Origin: Candidatus Poribacteria bacterium
GTDB lineage: Bacteria > Poribacteria > WGA-4E > WGA-3G
Assembly (NCBI GenBank): GCA_958295815.1
Contig: OY282374.1
Location: 124,001 to 188,000, forward strand
Direction: 5' to 3'
DNA length: 64,000 nucleotides
Below the pieces are notes generated by a model. That model was given only the letters and a program-made list of their open reading frames with translations. It had not been told where the DNA came from and did not search any database. This document shows, one piece after another, positions 28,801 through 37,131 of this stretch. Both the position numbers and the translations under genes were made by a program. Every line of letters begins with the position of its first letter. The stretch's first letter is position 1.

Positions 28801-29642
28801 CGGAGGACTTCGGTACACAAGGCACACCGCCGGAACATCCGGAACTCCTTGATTGGCTATCTACTGAATTTATCGCGGTCGAGTGGGATATCCAAAAAAT
28901 GCTCAAATTGATGCTCACTTCAGCGACGTATCGGCAAAGCGCACGGGTTACACCTGAGAAATTGGAACGTGATGCGGATAACATACTCCTCTCCCGCGCG
29001 CCAAGGTATCGACTTGATGCCGAAATCGTGCGTGATAATGCGCTCGCTGTCAGTGGCTTGTTGTATTCCAAACTTGGCGGTCCAAGTGTTAAACCTCCAC
29101 AACCCGATGGGCTTTGGAAAGCCGTTGGGTTTACCGGATCTAATACCGACACGTTTGTTAAAGACACCGGTCCCGATAAGGTTTACCGTCGAAGCCTCTA
29201 TACGTTCTGGAAACGTACCGCACCACCGCCACAGATGAACATCTTGGATGCACCATCGCGTGAAGCCTGCACAATCCGTCGTGAGCGCACGAACACACCA
29301 ATGCAGGCGTTAATGTTGATGAACGATCCGCAGTTCTTTGAAGCGGCGCGTGCTTTCGCAGAGCGTGCCATTAAGGAAGGTGGCAAAACACCGGAGGCGC
29401 GTATTGCGTATCTCTTTGAGGCAGCTACTGCTCGCCTACCGAAACAGGTTGAAGAAGCCCTCTTGTTGAAGACGTTCCAAGCGCATTATCAGGAGTTAGA
29501 GGCTGATCCCGAAGCAGCCAAAGCACTCATTACTGTCGGTGAATCAGTCCCTGATGAAACCTTAGATGCAGTCGAAGTCGCGGCATGGACAATGATTGCG
29601 AACCTGATTCTCAATCTGGATGAAGTCCTGAATAAAGGGTAG
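25827..29642 (+). CDS. DUF1549/DUF1553 protein with N-terminal planctomycete-type cytochrome c domain
   Basis: 1,271 residues, GTG start with AAGGGAGAGG upstream, signal peptide at about 1-29. Order: PSCyt1-type haem domain with C53-FA-C56-H57 and likely axial M109; DUF1549 from about residue 160 (NPIDAFILSRLE, LSFDLTGLPPT); a jelly-roll or PA14-like region (about 680-830); DUF1553 in the C-terminal third (FWQNVFGAGIV, RRERTNTPMQALMLMND). Periplasmic or membrane-associated, role in PVC bacteria unproven. An acidic, Glu/Asp/Thr/Ser-rich stretch (about residues 512-590, bases 27361-27600) interrupts the middle. Followed 53 bases later by its usual DUF1501 partner. Confidence 0.9.
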   Translation: MKIVNNTIPLTAMLVCFCLAVLGLSSVSADQSESAQATVDYNLDVRPILANNCFACHGPDAKTREADLRLDTKEGAFSEPSGYPVIVPGKPEESELHLRVVSNDDNYRMPPAGFNKTLTPEQIDVITQWIREGAKWEEHWAFTTPVRPTPPEVKDQDWIRNPIDAFILSRLEKEGLQPADEADKRTLIRRLSFDLTGLPPTREEIHQFLEDDSPDAYEKVIDAFMAKPEYGEHFGRFWLDVARYGDTHGLHLDNYREMWPYRDWVIEAFNKNMPFDQFTIEQLAGDLLPEPTLEQQIATGFNRCHVTTSEGGSIDEEYYVQYAIDRADTTSTVWMGLTVGCAQCHDHKYDPITQKEFYQLYAYFNNITENAMDGNRKDSPPVVKLPTPEQEAELAAFDEQITELDAQTKAPIAEIDATQIAWENRMPHWATLKPTSLYSKGGATLEVLEDNSILVSGPNPEQEIYEVIAELPPGKWSAVRLEGLTHESLPKGGVGRSDNSNVVLTDFALFIAPSETEGDASPTKDDTDVAAEVETEAESETASDVDVEAPEEDTTPVDAGSEVDAESTPTDEADTEGETADIDADDPWTRIPIVQAWVDHEQALGEDALEGVVANAIDDKAETGWALDRRRENRQAIFLVAAPFGMNGGTLKIRLKHEYDLRQKQLGRFRLALTDAPTIYPIGSKITLADWHAAGPFTAEHGNLAFYKVFEPETKNVSTNDSFEVNGKTIKWEKQTHWVDGQVHNDIVGENSATYLFRNITSVTKQRAQLYIGSNDALKVWMNGTELLSKNVQRDAGADQEQIQVQLKPGNNTLLLKVVNYSGPSGFYFRIETDTPMTPANVVDIAGMPRGERETEQQALIRDYYRKNITPDKAVNEDAQRAFADLKSLFTDLAEVQGKRNTLDASLTTTLVMQEREEPRGAYVLARGEYQNPEEQVYPETPAILPAMLENTPPNRLGLAKWLLSPEHPLTARVTINRFWQNVFGAGIVETAEDFGTQGTPPEHPELLDWLSTEFIAVEWDIQKMLKLMLTSATYRQSARVTPEKLERDADNILLSRAPRYRLDAEIVRDNALAVSGLLYSKLGGPSVKPPQPDGLWKAVGFTGSNTDTFVKDTGPDKVYRRSLYTFWKRTAPPPQMNILDAPSREACTIRRERTNTPMQALMLMNDPQFFEAARAFAERAIKEGGKTPEARIAYLFEAATARLPKQVEEALLLKTFQAHYQELEADPEAAKALITVGESVPDETLDAVEVAAWTMIANLILNLDEVLNKG

Positions 29643-29663
29643 CAAGGTATGCTACCCTCGCAG

Positions 29664-29682
29664 GCACGGTTTGCAACCGTGC
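29664..29682. repeat. GGTT-NNN-AACC hairpin, copy 2
   Basis: GCACGGTT-TGC-AACCGTGC, a perfect 8-bp stem in the 53-base space between the DUF1549/1553 and DUF1501 genes. Confidence 0.6.
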
Positions 29683-29695
29683 AAGGAGTTAAAGA

Positions 29696-31174
29696 ATGGA
29701 TCCGATTAAAGAATATCTGAAACTTGAGACACGTCGCCAGTTCTTTGGTAAATGTGCATCAGGGCTCGGTGCCGCAGCACTTGCGTCCGTACTGCCGAAC
29801 GGCATTGTCAACGCACTTGAAAGTCAAGTGAAACCGAGATTCGGAGGTCTACCAGAGTTACCACACTTTGCCCCGAAGGCGCAACGGGCTGTATACCTCT
29901 TTATGTCTGGTGCACCTTCGCAACTTGATTTGTATGACTATAAACCGAACATGCAGGAATGGTTCGATACAGACCTCCCAGAATCTGTCCGGATGGGACA
30001 GCGTCTCACCACGATGACCTCTGGACAAGATAAATTTCCCATTGCGCCGTCTATATTTAAGTTTGAGAAGCATGACAATGGGGGTGACGGGGCATGGATT
30101 AGTGAGTTGCTACCGCATACCGCATCCATGGTGAAGGACCTCGCTATTATCAAGACGGTACACACCGAAGCGATTAATCACGATCCAGCGATTACTTTCT
30201 TCTGTACCGGCGATGAGAGTCCCGGAAAACCGAGCCTCGGTGCATGGCTGAGTTATGGACTCGGCAGTGAAAACGAAAACCTCCCCGCTTTCATTGTTAT
30301 GAACGCAACATGGAGCGGTCCGACAGGCGCGCAAGCACTCTACAATCGTCTCTGGGGATCTGGTTTCCTCCCATCAGAACATCAAGGTGTCCTGCTCCGC
30401 AGCCAAGGCGATCCTGTTCTGTTCCTTTCAAATCCGGAAGGTGTCACTGAGAAAGCAAGGAAACAGATGCTGGATACCCTTGTCGACCTCAATCAGGAAC
30501 TCTACCAAGAGATTGGCGACCCGGAAACGCATGCACGTATTTCTCAATATGAGATGGCGTTCCGCATGCAGACAAGCGTCCCTGAACTCACTGACCTATC
30601 GAAAGAGCCCGATCATATCTTAGAAATGTACGGTCCTGAAGTCAAGACCCCCGGCACGTTTGCTAACTGCTGTATCCTCGCACGTCGGATGATGGAGCGG
30701 GATGTCCGCCTTGTCCAAGTATTCCATCGCGGTTGGGATCAGCACGGCGATCTTCCCAAGAACATCCGGAATCAAGCTCGCGACATTGACCAGCCTTCAA
30801 CCGCGCTCGTTCAAGATTTGAAACAACGTGGTATGCTGGACGAAACCTTAGTCGTTTGGGGCGGCGAATTCGGACGAACTGTTTATTGCCAAGGTAAACT
30901 CAGTCCAGACAACTATGGACGCGATCATCATCCGAAGTGTTTCACACGCTGGATGGCGGGTGGCGGAATAAAGGGTGGAGTTGTCCATGGTGAAACCGAT
31001 GACTTTAGTTACAATATCGTCAAGGACCCTGTCCATGTTCGCGATATAAATGCTACGATTCTCCATCAACTCGGCATTGATCACGAGCGGTTAACTTATA
31101 AGTTCCAAGGACTTGACCATCGCTTGACAGGCGTCGAGGAAGAAGCACGGATCGTCAATGAGATTTTGGCGTAA
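29696..31174 (+). CDS. DUF1501 family protein, Tat-exported
   Basis: 492 residues; ATG preceded by AAGGAG. Twin-arginine signal TRRQFFGK followed by a hydrophobic stretch ([12 protein letters not shown]). Alkaline-phosphatase-like fold features include [13 protein letters not shown], a WDQHGDLP segment, [10 protein letters not shown] and [17 protein letters not shown] near the end, all typical of DUF1501. The family is nearly always paired with DUF1549/1553, as here, and may act with it in the periplasm on sulfated or other polymers (inference from family distribution). Activity is not established. Confidence 0.92.
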   Translation: MDPIKEYLKLETRRQFFGKCASGLGAAALASVLPNGIVNALESQVKPRFGGLPELPHFAPKAQRAVYLFMSGAPSQLDLYDYKPNMQEWFDTDLPESVRMGQRLTTMTSGQDKFPIAPSIFKFEKHDNGGDGAWISELLPHTASMVKDLAIIKTVHTEAINHDPAITFFCTGDESPGKPSLGAWLSYGLGSENENLPAFIVMNATWSGPTGAQALYNRLWGSGFLPSEHQGVLLRSQGDPVLFLSNPEGVTEKARKQMLDTLVDLNQELYQEIGDPETHARISQYEMAFRMQTSVPELTDLSKEPDHILEMYGPEVKTPGTFANCCILARRMMERDVRLVQVFHRGWDQHGDLPKNIRNQARDIDQPSTALVQDLKQRGMLDETLVVWGGEFGRTVYCQGKLSPDNYGRDHHPKCFTRWMAGGGIKGGVVHGETDDFSYNIVKDPVHVRDINATILHQLGIDHERLTYKFQGLDHRLTGVEEEARIVNEILA

Positions 31175-31193
31175 TGGTGTACGCGAAGGGATT

Positions 31194-31208
31194 AGGGTTA
31201 CAAACCCT
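31194..31208. repeat. GGTT-NNN-AACC hairpin, copy 3
   Basis: AGGGTT-ACA-AACCCT just before the next gene, flanked by AAGGG and TCCC that nearly extend the stem. Confidence 0.5.
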
Positions 31209-31231
31209 TCCCACTTAGGATTTGGGGCTGA

Positions 31232-32392
31232 ATGAAAAAATTAAGAGCCGTCGTCGTTGGTGCGGGCTGGTCGGGTGAAGGGCACACAAAAGCCTTTCAA
31301 CATTACGGTGTTGAAGTGCTGGCTATTTGTGCCCGCAAACCGGATATCGTGCAAAAAGTCGCCGCTGGATTAGGCGTCCCGGAGGCGTCAACCGATTGGC
31401 GAAAGAGTTTGCTGAAACATAAACCGGATATCGTCGCGCTCACAACCCCGGCGATTTTGCGGACCGAAGTCATCGAATTAGCGGTGGAGCTCGGGTGCCA
31501 TATCATCAGCGAAAAACCGTTGGCACTTACCGCAGCAGAAGCGGAACATATCTATAATCTCGTCAAAGATACGGGACTGAAACACGGATTCGCTGCAACG
31601 CACCTATATGATCCGAGTGTGTTCTATGTACGTGAACTCCTAACCCGGCAGAAGGTCATCGGTGAGTTAAAAGCAGTCGATGTTGGATACCCCCGTCGGA
31701 TTCCAAACGATACACCTTCAAATATGGTGAAGCCTTGGAATTGGATGAACTCTCTGGCGCACGGCGGAGGTGCGTTGAACAACGCACTCACGCATCGGCT
31801 CGGTATGCTGGAACGGATGACGGGTATGAAGGTCGTCTCTGCTGTTGGTGAAGCCAGACCTGTTGTCTGGGAAGCACCTGTCGTGCCGGAGATTCGCGAC
31901 TTTCGGGTCTGGACGCGTAAAGAACTCACACTTGAAGAGGCATCCAAATATGAGTGGCGCGTCTGTGATGCTGAAAATGATTTCTCGGCACTCTTCAAGT
32001 TGGCGCGTTCGGTATCTGATAGTGAAAATTCTATTTTAGTGACGATGCGGACACAGCCTGGTGTGCCGACGAATACGCCTACTGGTGGATGGTATTTTTA
32101 CGGCGGTAGCGGAACATTTGTAGCAGGAGGTAGGCATATTTTATCTCCACTCACGTGTTATGATCTGAACAATACAGCTGAGGAATTCTCGGTACCGCAA
32201 CAGTTCTCGGATTCGCTACCTCGTATTGGGGACGACATTCAAAACAAATGGGTCGCGCTCGTTCGGGATTTCCTTGCCGATATTCAGAACCGTCCTCACG
32301 AACCCTACCTGACATTTCAAGATGGCTGGCGTTACCAAGTTGCTATTGACGCAATACGGACAAGTCAGGGATGGACGCAGCTTCCTTGTTAA
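31232..32392 (+). CDS. Gfo/Idh/MocA family oxidoreductase
   Basis: 386 residues, the longest of the four paralogs. Rossmann start LRAVVVGAGWSGEGHTKAF, catalytic-type lysine in IISEKPLALTAAEAE, and a C-terminal domain with HGGGALNNALTHRLGM. It follows the DUF1549-DUF1501 pair at a spacing of 57 bases and may be co-transcribed. Substrate not deducible. The ribosome site is weak (AGGATTTGGGG). Confidence 0.88.
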   Translation: MKKLRAVVVGAGWSGEGHTKAFQHYGVEVLAICARKPDIVQKVAAGLGVPEASTDWRKSLLKHKPDIVALTTPAILRTEVIELAVELGCHIISEKPLALTAAEAEHIYNLVKDTGLKHGFAATHLYDPSVFYVRELLTRQKVIGELKAVDVGYPRRIPNDTPSNMVKPWNWMNSLAHGGGALNNALTHRLGMLERMTGMKVVSAVGEARPVVWEAPVVPEIRDFRVWTRKELTLEEASKYEWRVCDAENDFSALFKLARSVSDSENSILVTMRTQPGVPTNTPTGGWYFYGGSGTFVAGGRHILSPLTCYDLNNTAEEFSVPQQFSDSLPRIGDDIQNKWVALVRDFLADIQNRPHEPYLTFQDGWRYQVAIDAIRTSQGWTQLPC

Positions 32393-32423
32393 TCTCTCCT
32401 TTTTTCCCTTAGGATTGGTAGAA

Positions 32424-32438
32424 GAGGTTTCTAACCTC
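32424..32438. repeat. GGTT-NNN-AACC hairpin, copy 4
   Basis: GAGGTT-TCT-AACCTC, 30 bases after the oxidoreductase stop. No T-run downstream. Confidence 0.5.
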
Positions 32439-32585
32439 ACCAGTTCTCGGTTTAGGGTCTCTATGACGAATAGCGTCTGGGCATACTGGGTAGGTTTGAT
32501 ATGCGATGTTTTCAACCTGCGCCTTTCGGTAGTGTGTTGTTAGTTCTAAAATCTACTATAGAAGAATGTTGTAAGGTAGCCACAA

Positions 32586-33743
32586 ATGTACGAAAAGCAT
32601 GGCGAAACCATTAGTGCGCATACTTTCCTCGCAGCGTTACAGGGCGATACGGCGCGTGTTGTCCTAACGAATTGCACGATTGAAGGTGTTGTTGACATCT
32701 TTTCTACCGGATTGGAACGCGACGAGAACGACCGGATTCTTCTCAAAAAGTCGCTGGCGTGCATCGGGTGTACATTTAAAAACTTCGTCAATTTCCGGGG
32801 AGTCGTTTTCCACCAGGAGATTGACTTTCGGCGCACGCTCTTTGAGGCGGATGTTGATTTCGATGAATCCGTCTTATACGGCACTTGTGCATTCCGTGAA
32901 GCGATCTTCCAGAGACGCGCTGATTTTCATAGTGCCATGTTCCGACGGAGTGTCAGTTTTTGGCGGACGAGATTTAACGGCGTCACTGATTTTCATGGGG
33001 TTCAATTCCGAGAAAGTGCCGTTTTCCACGAGGCTAACTTTCATAATGAAGTCAATTTTCGACGCGTGCTGTTCCAAGGCACCTTTGACTGTACTGGCAC
33101 CTTGTTTCCTGAAACGACAGCGTTTAATAACGCTACATTTCTCAGTATTGCCAATTTTACCGGCGCGCAGTTCATTAATGCTGCCACGTTTCGCGATGTT
33201 CAGTATATCCCGAACACACTCTTTCATGCAGTGAAAGCAAAGTTTAGTAGAGAACAGTATCATCCCACGGAATTCTATTTGGATAGCCAACATGTGGACG
33301 AGATGGCGAGTCCTTTTTTTAAACGCTACATTGCCGACCTGCAGTTCACCCGTGCCTTCAGTCAAGCGAATCCTATATTGGCACGTTTATGGCGGTGGAG
33401 TTCCGATTATGGGCGGAGTCTGGGTCTTTGGGCATTCTGGTCTCTATTCTTTGCGTTTGTTTTTGCTCTTGTGTATATGCCGCTTCCGGCGTGGGTGCCG
33501 GCTTGGATGCAAAGTTTCGCACCACAATTCCATCAAACCACTGGTATGTATAGCGGTGAACCGTTAACCTTTTGGAATTGTTTCTACTTCAGTGTTGTCA
33601 CTTTTACGACGCTCGGCTTCGGAGATATTGTAGCGGACAATACAGCGGCGCGTTTCTTCGTTACACTGGAAGTAATTTTTGGGTATATGATGTTAGGTGG
33701 GTTAATTAGTATTTTCTCAAATAAACTGGCAAGTCGGAGTTAG
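32586..33743 (+). CDS. Pentapeptide-repeat protein fused to a two-helix potassium channel
   Basis: 385 residues. The first two thirds carry F-centred pentapeptide-type repeats (ADFHSAMFRRSVSFWRTRF, NFHNEVNFRRVLF and others, about residues 55-220), which form a right-handed beta helix. The C-terminal third has two membrane helices (about 278-300 and 350-375) around a pore loop with selectivity filter TTLGFGD (341-347). This is the Ion_trans_2 type of potassium channel; a filter of GFGD instead of GYGD is known in potassium channels. The repeat helix presumably is a cytoplasmic gate or sensor (inference). The next gene starts 32 bases later. Confidence 0.88.
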   Translation: MYEKHGETISAHTFLAALQGDTARVVLTNCTIEGVVDIFSTGLERDENDRILLKKSLACIGCTFKNFVNFRGVVFHQEIDFRRTLFEADVDFDESVLYGTCAFREAIFQRRADFHSAMFRRSVSFWRTRFNGVTDFHGVQFRESAVFHEANFHNEVNFRRVLFQGTFDCTGTLFPETTAFNNATFLSIANFTGAQFINAATFRDVQYIPNTLFHAVKAKFSREQYHPTEFYLDSQHVDEMASPFFKRYIADLQFTRAFSQANPILARLWRWSSDYGRSLGLWAFWSLFFAFVFALVYMPLPAWVPAWMQSFAPQFHQTTGMYSGEPLTFWNCFYFSVVTFTTLGFGDIVADNTAARFFVTLEVIFGYMMLGGLISIFSNKLASRS

Positions 33744-33775
33744 TTCATTCACTAAAAAGGGTAAGGACTTAATCT

Positions 33776-36223
33776 ATGTATATTGGAATGCGGCGTATTT
33801 TTAGATGTATCTTGCATGCCGAGACATGCTTAAAAAACGTCTTAGGAGTTGTGTTAATTGGTTTTACCTTCATATTCGTAAACAATGCCACGGCACAGCA
33901 GCCCTCCCTGCCCCCTAATGCTGACTACTTCGATCACATTACGCTGTTTTCTCAAGGCAGGATCACCCGTTTCACAGAGATGCCGATCCGGGTGTATATC
34001 TCGCCTGTTCTAAAAGATAGTCCTTATTTACCTGAAATCCGATATGCCATGCAAGAGTGGCACAACGCCAGTGACGGCGACATCCGTTTTGAGGAGATTG
34101 ATGCCCCTCAGAATGCAGACATCCGCGTCAGCTGGGGGTATACTGGTTTCCTCGCCTACTTTCAGGATACTCGACTCGGTAGTGCAGAACTAACACGTCT
34201 CAAAGATAGCGTCCAAATCGGCACCTTTTCTAATGGGTTGGATGTAGGTTCTATAACTACAGTTGAAGACCGGGAAACCGAAACAGGACATGAGATCAGT
34301 TTTACAGTAGAAGTTATCCTCATGTTAGAAGGTGATGGGACAATCGGTACTTTATCGCAAGAAGAGATGCGAACGGTATGCCTCCACGAATTCGGGCATG
34401 CAATCGGTTTGTGGGGACACAGTCCACATCCGGGGGACATCTGTTATCCGACAGCAACGGCACAAAAGCCTAACGCCCGCGATATAGAGACGTTGCGTAG
34501 ACTCTATAACACACCGCTTAATACACCCCAACACGATGTTGCTATCAAGGTGCTGAAAACAGAGATTGAACAGAAACCCTATGCAGATCCTCAAATACAG
34601 CTCCGAACGCACTATTTACTCGGAGCCGTCTACTTCGACAAAGGTGATATACCGGCTGCAATCGCTACCTTCCAAGCTTGCAGAGAACTAAATCCAAAGT
34701 TTCAACCCGCAATAGAGAAACTTATTCATGTCTATCACGAAATAGGGGAGACCGATCAAGCGATCGCGCTTGTGGAGGAACGGGTAACGGAGAAACCGTC
34801 GCCAGCAGATTACAACACACTCGGCATCTTCTACTATGACAAAAAAAATGTTGAGAGGGCGATTCAGGCGTTTGAGAAGGCACTTCACATCGCTCCCTAT
34901 CACAAAGCCGCTCGGCGCAATCTACATCAACTCCTTCGAGCAAAGGGCTTCAAAGCCTTGGCGGAGAAAAATTTCGATGCTGCCACCACCACTTTTGAAA
35001 GAGTACTGCAGATGGAGCCACTTGATGCTCCTACGTATCAGCTCATGGGCAACGGCTACGCACAGGCTGGGCAATTTGAGACGGCGATCGCCTATTACCA
35101 AAAGGCGATTGACATTAATCCCGTCGATGCACTAACACGGCAGAGCCTCGCCCAATGCTATAATAACTATGGCGTTACCTTGCGGAATCGTGAGGAATGG
35201 GATGAGGCAATTGATGCGTATCGAAACGCTTTGCGTTTGATGCCTACTCTCTATATTGCACGCACGAATCTGAGCGATGCGTTCACCCGAAAGGCGAACG
35301 CCCATAGTGACGCGGATGAATTGGATGAAGCGGTGCAGGCATATCTCGAATTACAAAAACTCCACCCTGGTGAGATGCACATCCGTAATTTGCTCGGGGA
35401 GCTGTATCTCAAAAAGGGCGACTATGCGGAGGCACTATCGGCATTCCAACACGTTTATAACGCTAATCCGAGTGCTGAACACGCTTTGCATAACCTTATT
35501 GCAGCCTATCATCACTATGCGCGAAGCCTCAGCGATGCCGGAGACTACATAACAGCGATCCAGCTGCTTCAGGAAGTACTCCGGTTGGCGCCGACCGATC
35601 TGAATTTGCGGTTGAGTCTCGCAAATGCCTATCAGGGGGCAGGGGACTATGAACAAGCTTCTATTGAACTGTCGCGCGTCTTAGCACAATCACCGGAAAA
35701 TTCGCAGGCAAAAGAGGAACAGATTAATCTGAAAATCCGACACGGAAATGCCCTGATGCAACAACGACAATACGCCGCAGCTCTCGCTGAATTCGAGGCG
35801 ATTCCCGAATCCAAGCGTGGCATTCGGGTTTACAATACCATTGGTTACCTGTATCTTGTGCAGAGCGAACACCAGAAAGCATTTGCGGCGTTTGAAACTG
35901 TCCTCCAGAGAGATCCTATTAATATGTCGGCATTCAGGAATCTGTTATCACTGGAATCGCAACTCATCCGGCGGCGTTTCGATAAAATGCGGGATGAGAC
36001 GCTCGTTAGAGTTCGGTGCGGCCTCGCTATTGCTCTAATGAAACGGAAACAGCCGACTGCCGCTATGGACAAATATCAACTCGCCCTAAAGTCGAAATCT
36101 GAGGTATTGGATCGGCTTCTCATTGAAACCGGTAAGCAGCTCGCCCATCAGTTCCAGCAACACGGCGACAGCGAAAACCAAGAAATGGTTCTCCGCTGGG
36201 TCAAAGAACGTACCGGTAGATAG
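33776..36223 (+). CDS. Secreted matrixin-like metalloprotease domain with long TPR array
   Basis: 815 residues, with an N-terminal hydrophobic signal (about 20-40, cleavage near NATAQ). Residues about 60-240 form a metzincin-like domain with zinc motif HEFGHAIGLWGHS (H204, E205, H208, H215). The third histidine comes one residue later than in classic HExxHxxGxxH, and the Met-turn position reads DICYP with cysteine where methionine is usual. From about 255 to 800 lie roughly a dozen tetratricopeptide repeats (for example GNGYAQAGQFETAIAYYQKA). Likely acts outside the cytoplasmic membrane, using TPRs to hold partners or substrates. The domains are clear; proteolytic activity is unproven. Confidence 0.88.
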   Translation: MYIGMRRIFRCILHAETCLKNVLGVVLIGFTFIFVNNATAQQPSLPPNADYFDHITLFSQGRITRFTEMPIRVYISPVLKDSPYLPEIRYAMQEWHNASDGDIRFEEIDAPQNADIRVSWGYTGFLAYFQDTRLGSAELTRLKDSVQIGTFSNGLDVGSITTVEDRETETGHEISFTVEVILMLEGDGTIGTLSQEEMRTVCLHEFGHAIGLWGHSPHPGDICYPTATAQKPNARDIETLRRLYNTPLNTPQHDVAIKVLKTEIEQKPYADPQIQLRTHYLLGAVYFDKGDIPAAIATFQACRELNPKFQPAIEKLIHVYHEIGETDQAIALVEERVTEKPSPADYNTLGIFYYDKKNVERAIQAFEKALHIAPYHKAARRNLHQLLRAKGFKALAEKNFDAATTTFERVLQMEPLDAPTYQLMGNGYAQAGQFETAIAYYQKAIDINPVDALTRQSLAQCYNNYGVTLRNREEWDEAIDAYRNALRLMPTLYIARTNLSDAFTRKANAHSDADELDEAVQAYLELQKLHPGEMHIRNLLGELYLKKGDYAEALSAFQHVYNANPSAEHALHNLIAAYHHYARSLSDAGDYITAIQLLQEVLRLAPTDLNLRLSLANAYQGAGDYEQASIELSRVLAQSPENSQAKEEQINLKIRHGNALMQQRQYAAALAEFEAIPESKRGIRVYNTIGYLYLVQSEHQKAFAAFETVLQRDPINMSAFRNLLSLESQLIRRRFDKMRDETLVRVRCGLAIALMKRKQPTAAMDKYQLALKSKSEVLDRLLIETGKQLAHQFQQHGDSENQEMVLRWVKERTGR

Positions 36224-36252
36224 GTCAATACCGAACCTCCATGAATCCACTC

Positions 36253-36287
36253 TAAAAAAGAAAAAGGTCGAGCAATCATGCCCGACC
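36253..36287 (-). terminator. Rho-independent terminator for the Spy-like gene
   Basis: On the minus strand a perfect 8-bp RNA stem (GGUCGGGC/GCUCGACC, one G-U pair) with loop AUGAUU, followed by TTTTTCTTTTTT. It lies 73 bases past the stop of the minus-strand gene at 36360. Confidence 0.8.
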
Positions 36288-36359
36288 CGGGGTCCCCACC
36301 CGTTACTGGGAAGGGGAAGGTAATAACAAATAAGACTTAAAGTCTTTACTGTGTGACGA

Positions 36360-36875
36360 TTACTGTCTACCACCGCCACCACCGCGACGACCAGTTTCAC
36401 CACCGCCACGCCAACGGTTCATACGTTGCTGCATTTCCGTTGCTCGTTTCTGTGTCAATTCCGACAACTTCATCATCTGCTCTTCAGTCAGAATCTCTTT
36501 GAGACCCACGTTGACTTCCTTGAGAATCGCTTGGATTTCCTTTGTTGCAGCGGCACGCGTGTCGGCTTGACTTAAGGCATCCGTCTTCATCGCAACTTGA
36601 TCGCGGGCTTCTTGGTAAACTGGACGTGCCTTCACGAGCGTCGCATCGTCAACCTTTACACTAAATGATAAATCGATCCAAGAGTTTTCAACAAGGGACA
36701 CATAGTTCATCATCCCCATCGTTGCCCTGCCGCCTCGTTCACCACCGGCGCGATTTCCACGTTCGCCTTGTGCGTTCCGATCCGGACGTTGTGCTGATGT
36801 TGCATGCTCAAAGACGAAAATACCTGCGATTGCGATAACTGCGATTGCACTGATAAAAAAAAGTTTCTGCTTCAT
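36360..36875 (-). CDS. Periplasmic Spy/CpxP-like small protein
   Basis: 171 residues from the ATG at 36875, chosen because GGGAG lies 8 bases upstream and it opens a signal peptide (MKQKLFFISAIAVIAIAGIF). The mature part is Arg/Gly-rich at both ends (RGNRAGGERGGR; RRGGGGGRQ) with a helical centre containing LTEEQMMKLSEL, similar to LTxxQ segments of Spy/CpxP-type periplasmic chaperones and metal sensors. Role inferred as an envelope stress or metal-binding protein. Followed by a clear terminator, so probably a single-gene unit. Confidence 0.7.
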   Translation of the reverse strand: MKQKLFFISAIAVIAIAGIFVFEHATSAQRPDRNAQGERGNRAGGERGGRATMGMMNYVSLVENSWIDLSFSVKVDDATLVKARPVYQEARDQVAMKTDALSQADTRAAATKEIQAILKEVNVGLKEILTEEQMMKLSELTQKRATEMQQRMNRWRGGGETGRRGGGGGRQ

Positions 36876-37046
36876 TTTCATTTCTCCCATAAAAGTTTTG
36901 GTTGTGTGAATATCTCCGATGTTTTTACGAAGACGCTCACATTTTGGTTTTGCTTCTTTAGTCAGATCTATAGAAAAAAGGTTCGTTTTTAATTTTTTAT
37001 GGCAAAGTGCAAAAATAAATAGACATTATGGATACATACGAGATCC

Positions 37047-37070
37047 GCTGATTGCTGACCGCTGACCGCT
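37047..37070. repeat. AGCGGTCAGC-type dispersed repeat, copy 1
   Basis: GCTGATTGCTGACCGCTGAC continuing to 37070; its reverse complement matches the sequence at 56159-56180 with few changes. Confidence 0.45.
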
Positions 37071-37082
37071 ATTCTCCAGACA

Positions 37083-37111
37083 TTGATTTTTGCCACCGTA
37101 TATGCTATAAT
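37083..37111 (+). promoter_or_regulatory. Promoter of murB (extended -10)
   Basis: TTGATT (37083-37088), 17-base spacer, TATAAT (37106-37111) preceded by TGC, which makes an extended -10. Transcription would start near 37118, giving a leader of about 14 bases that includes the AGGAGG ribosome site. Confidence 0.65.
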
Positions 37112-37131
37112 AGGGAGAACAGGAGGACAGG

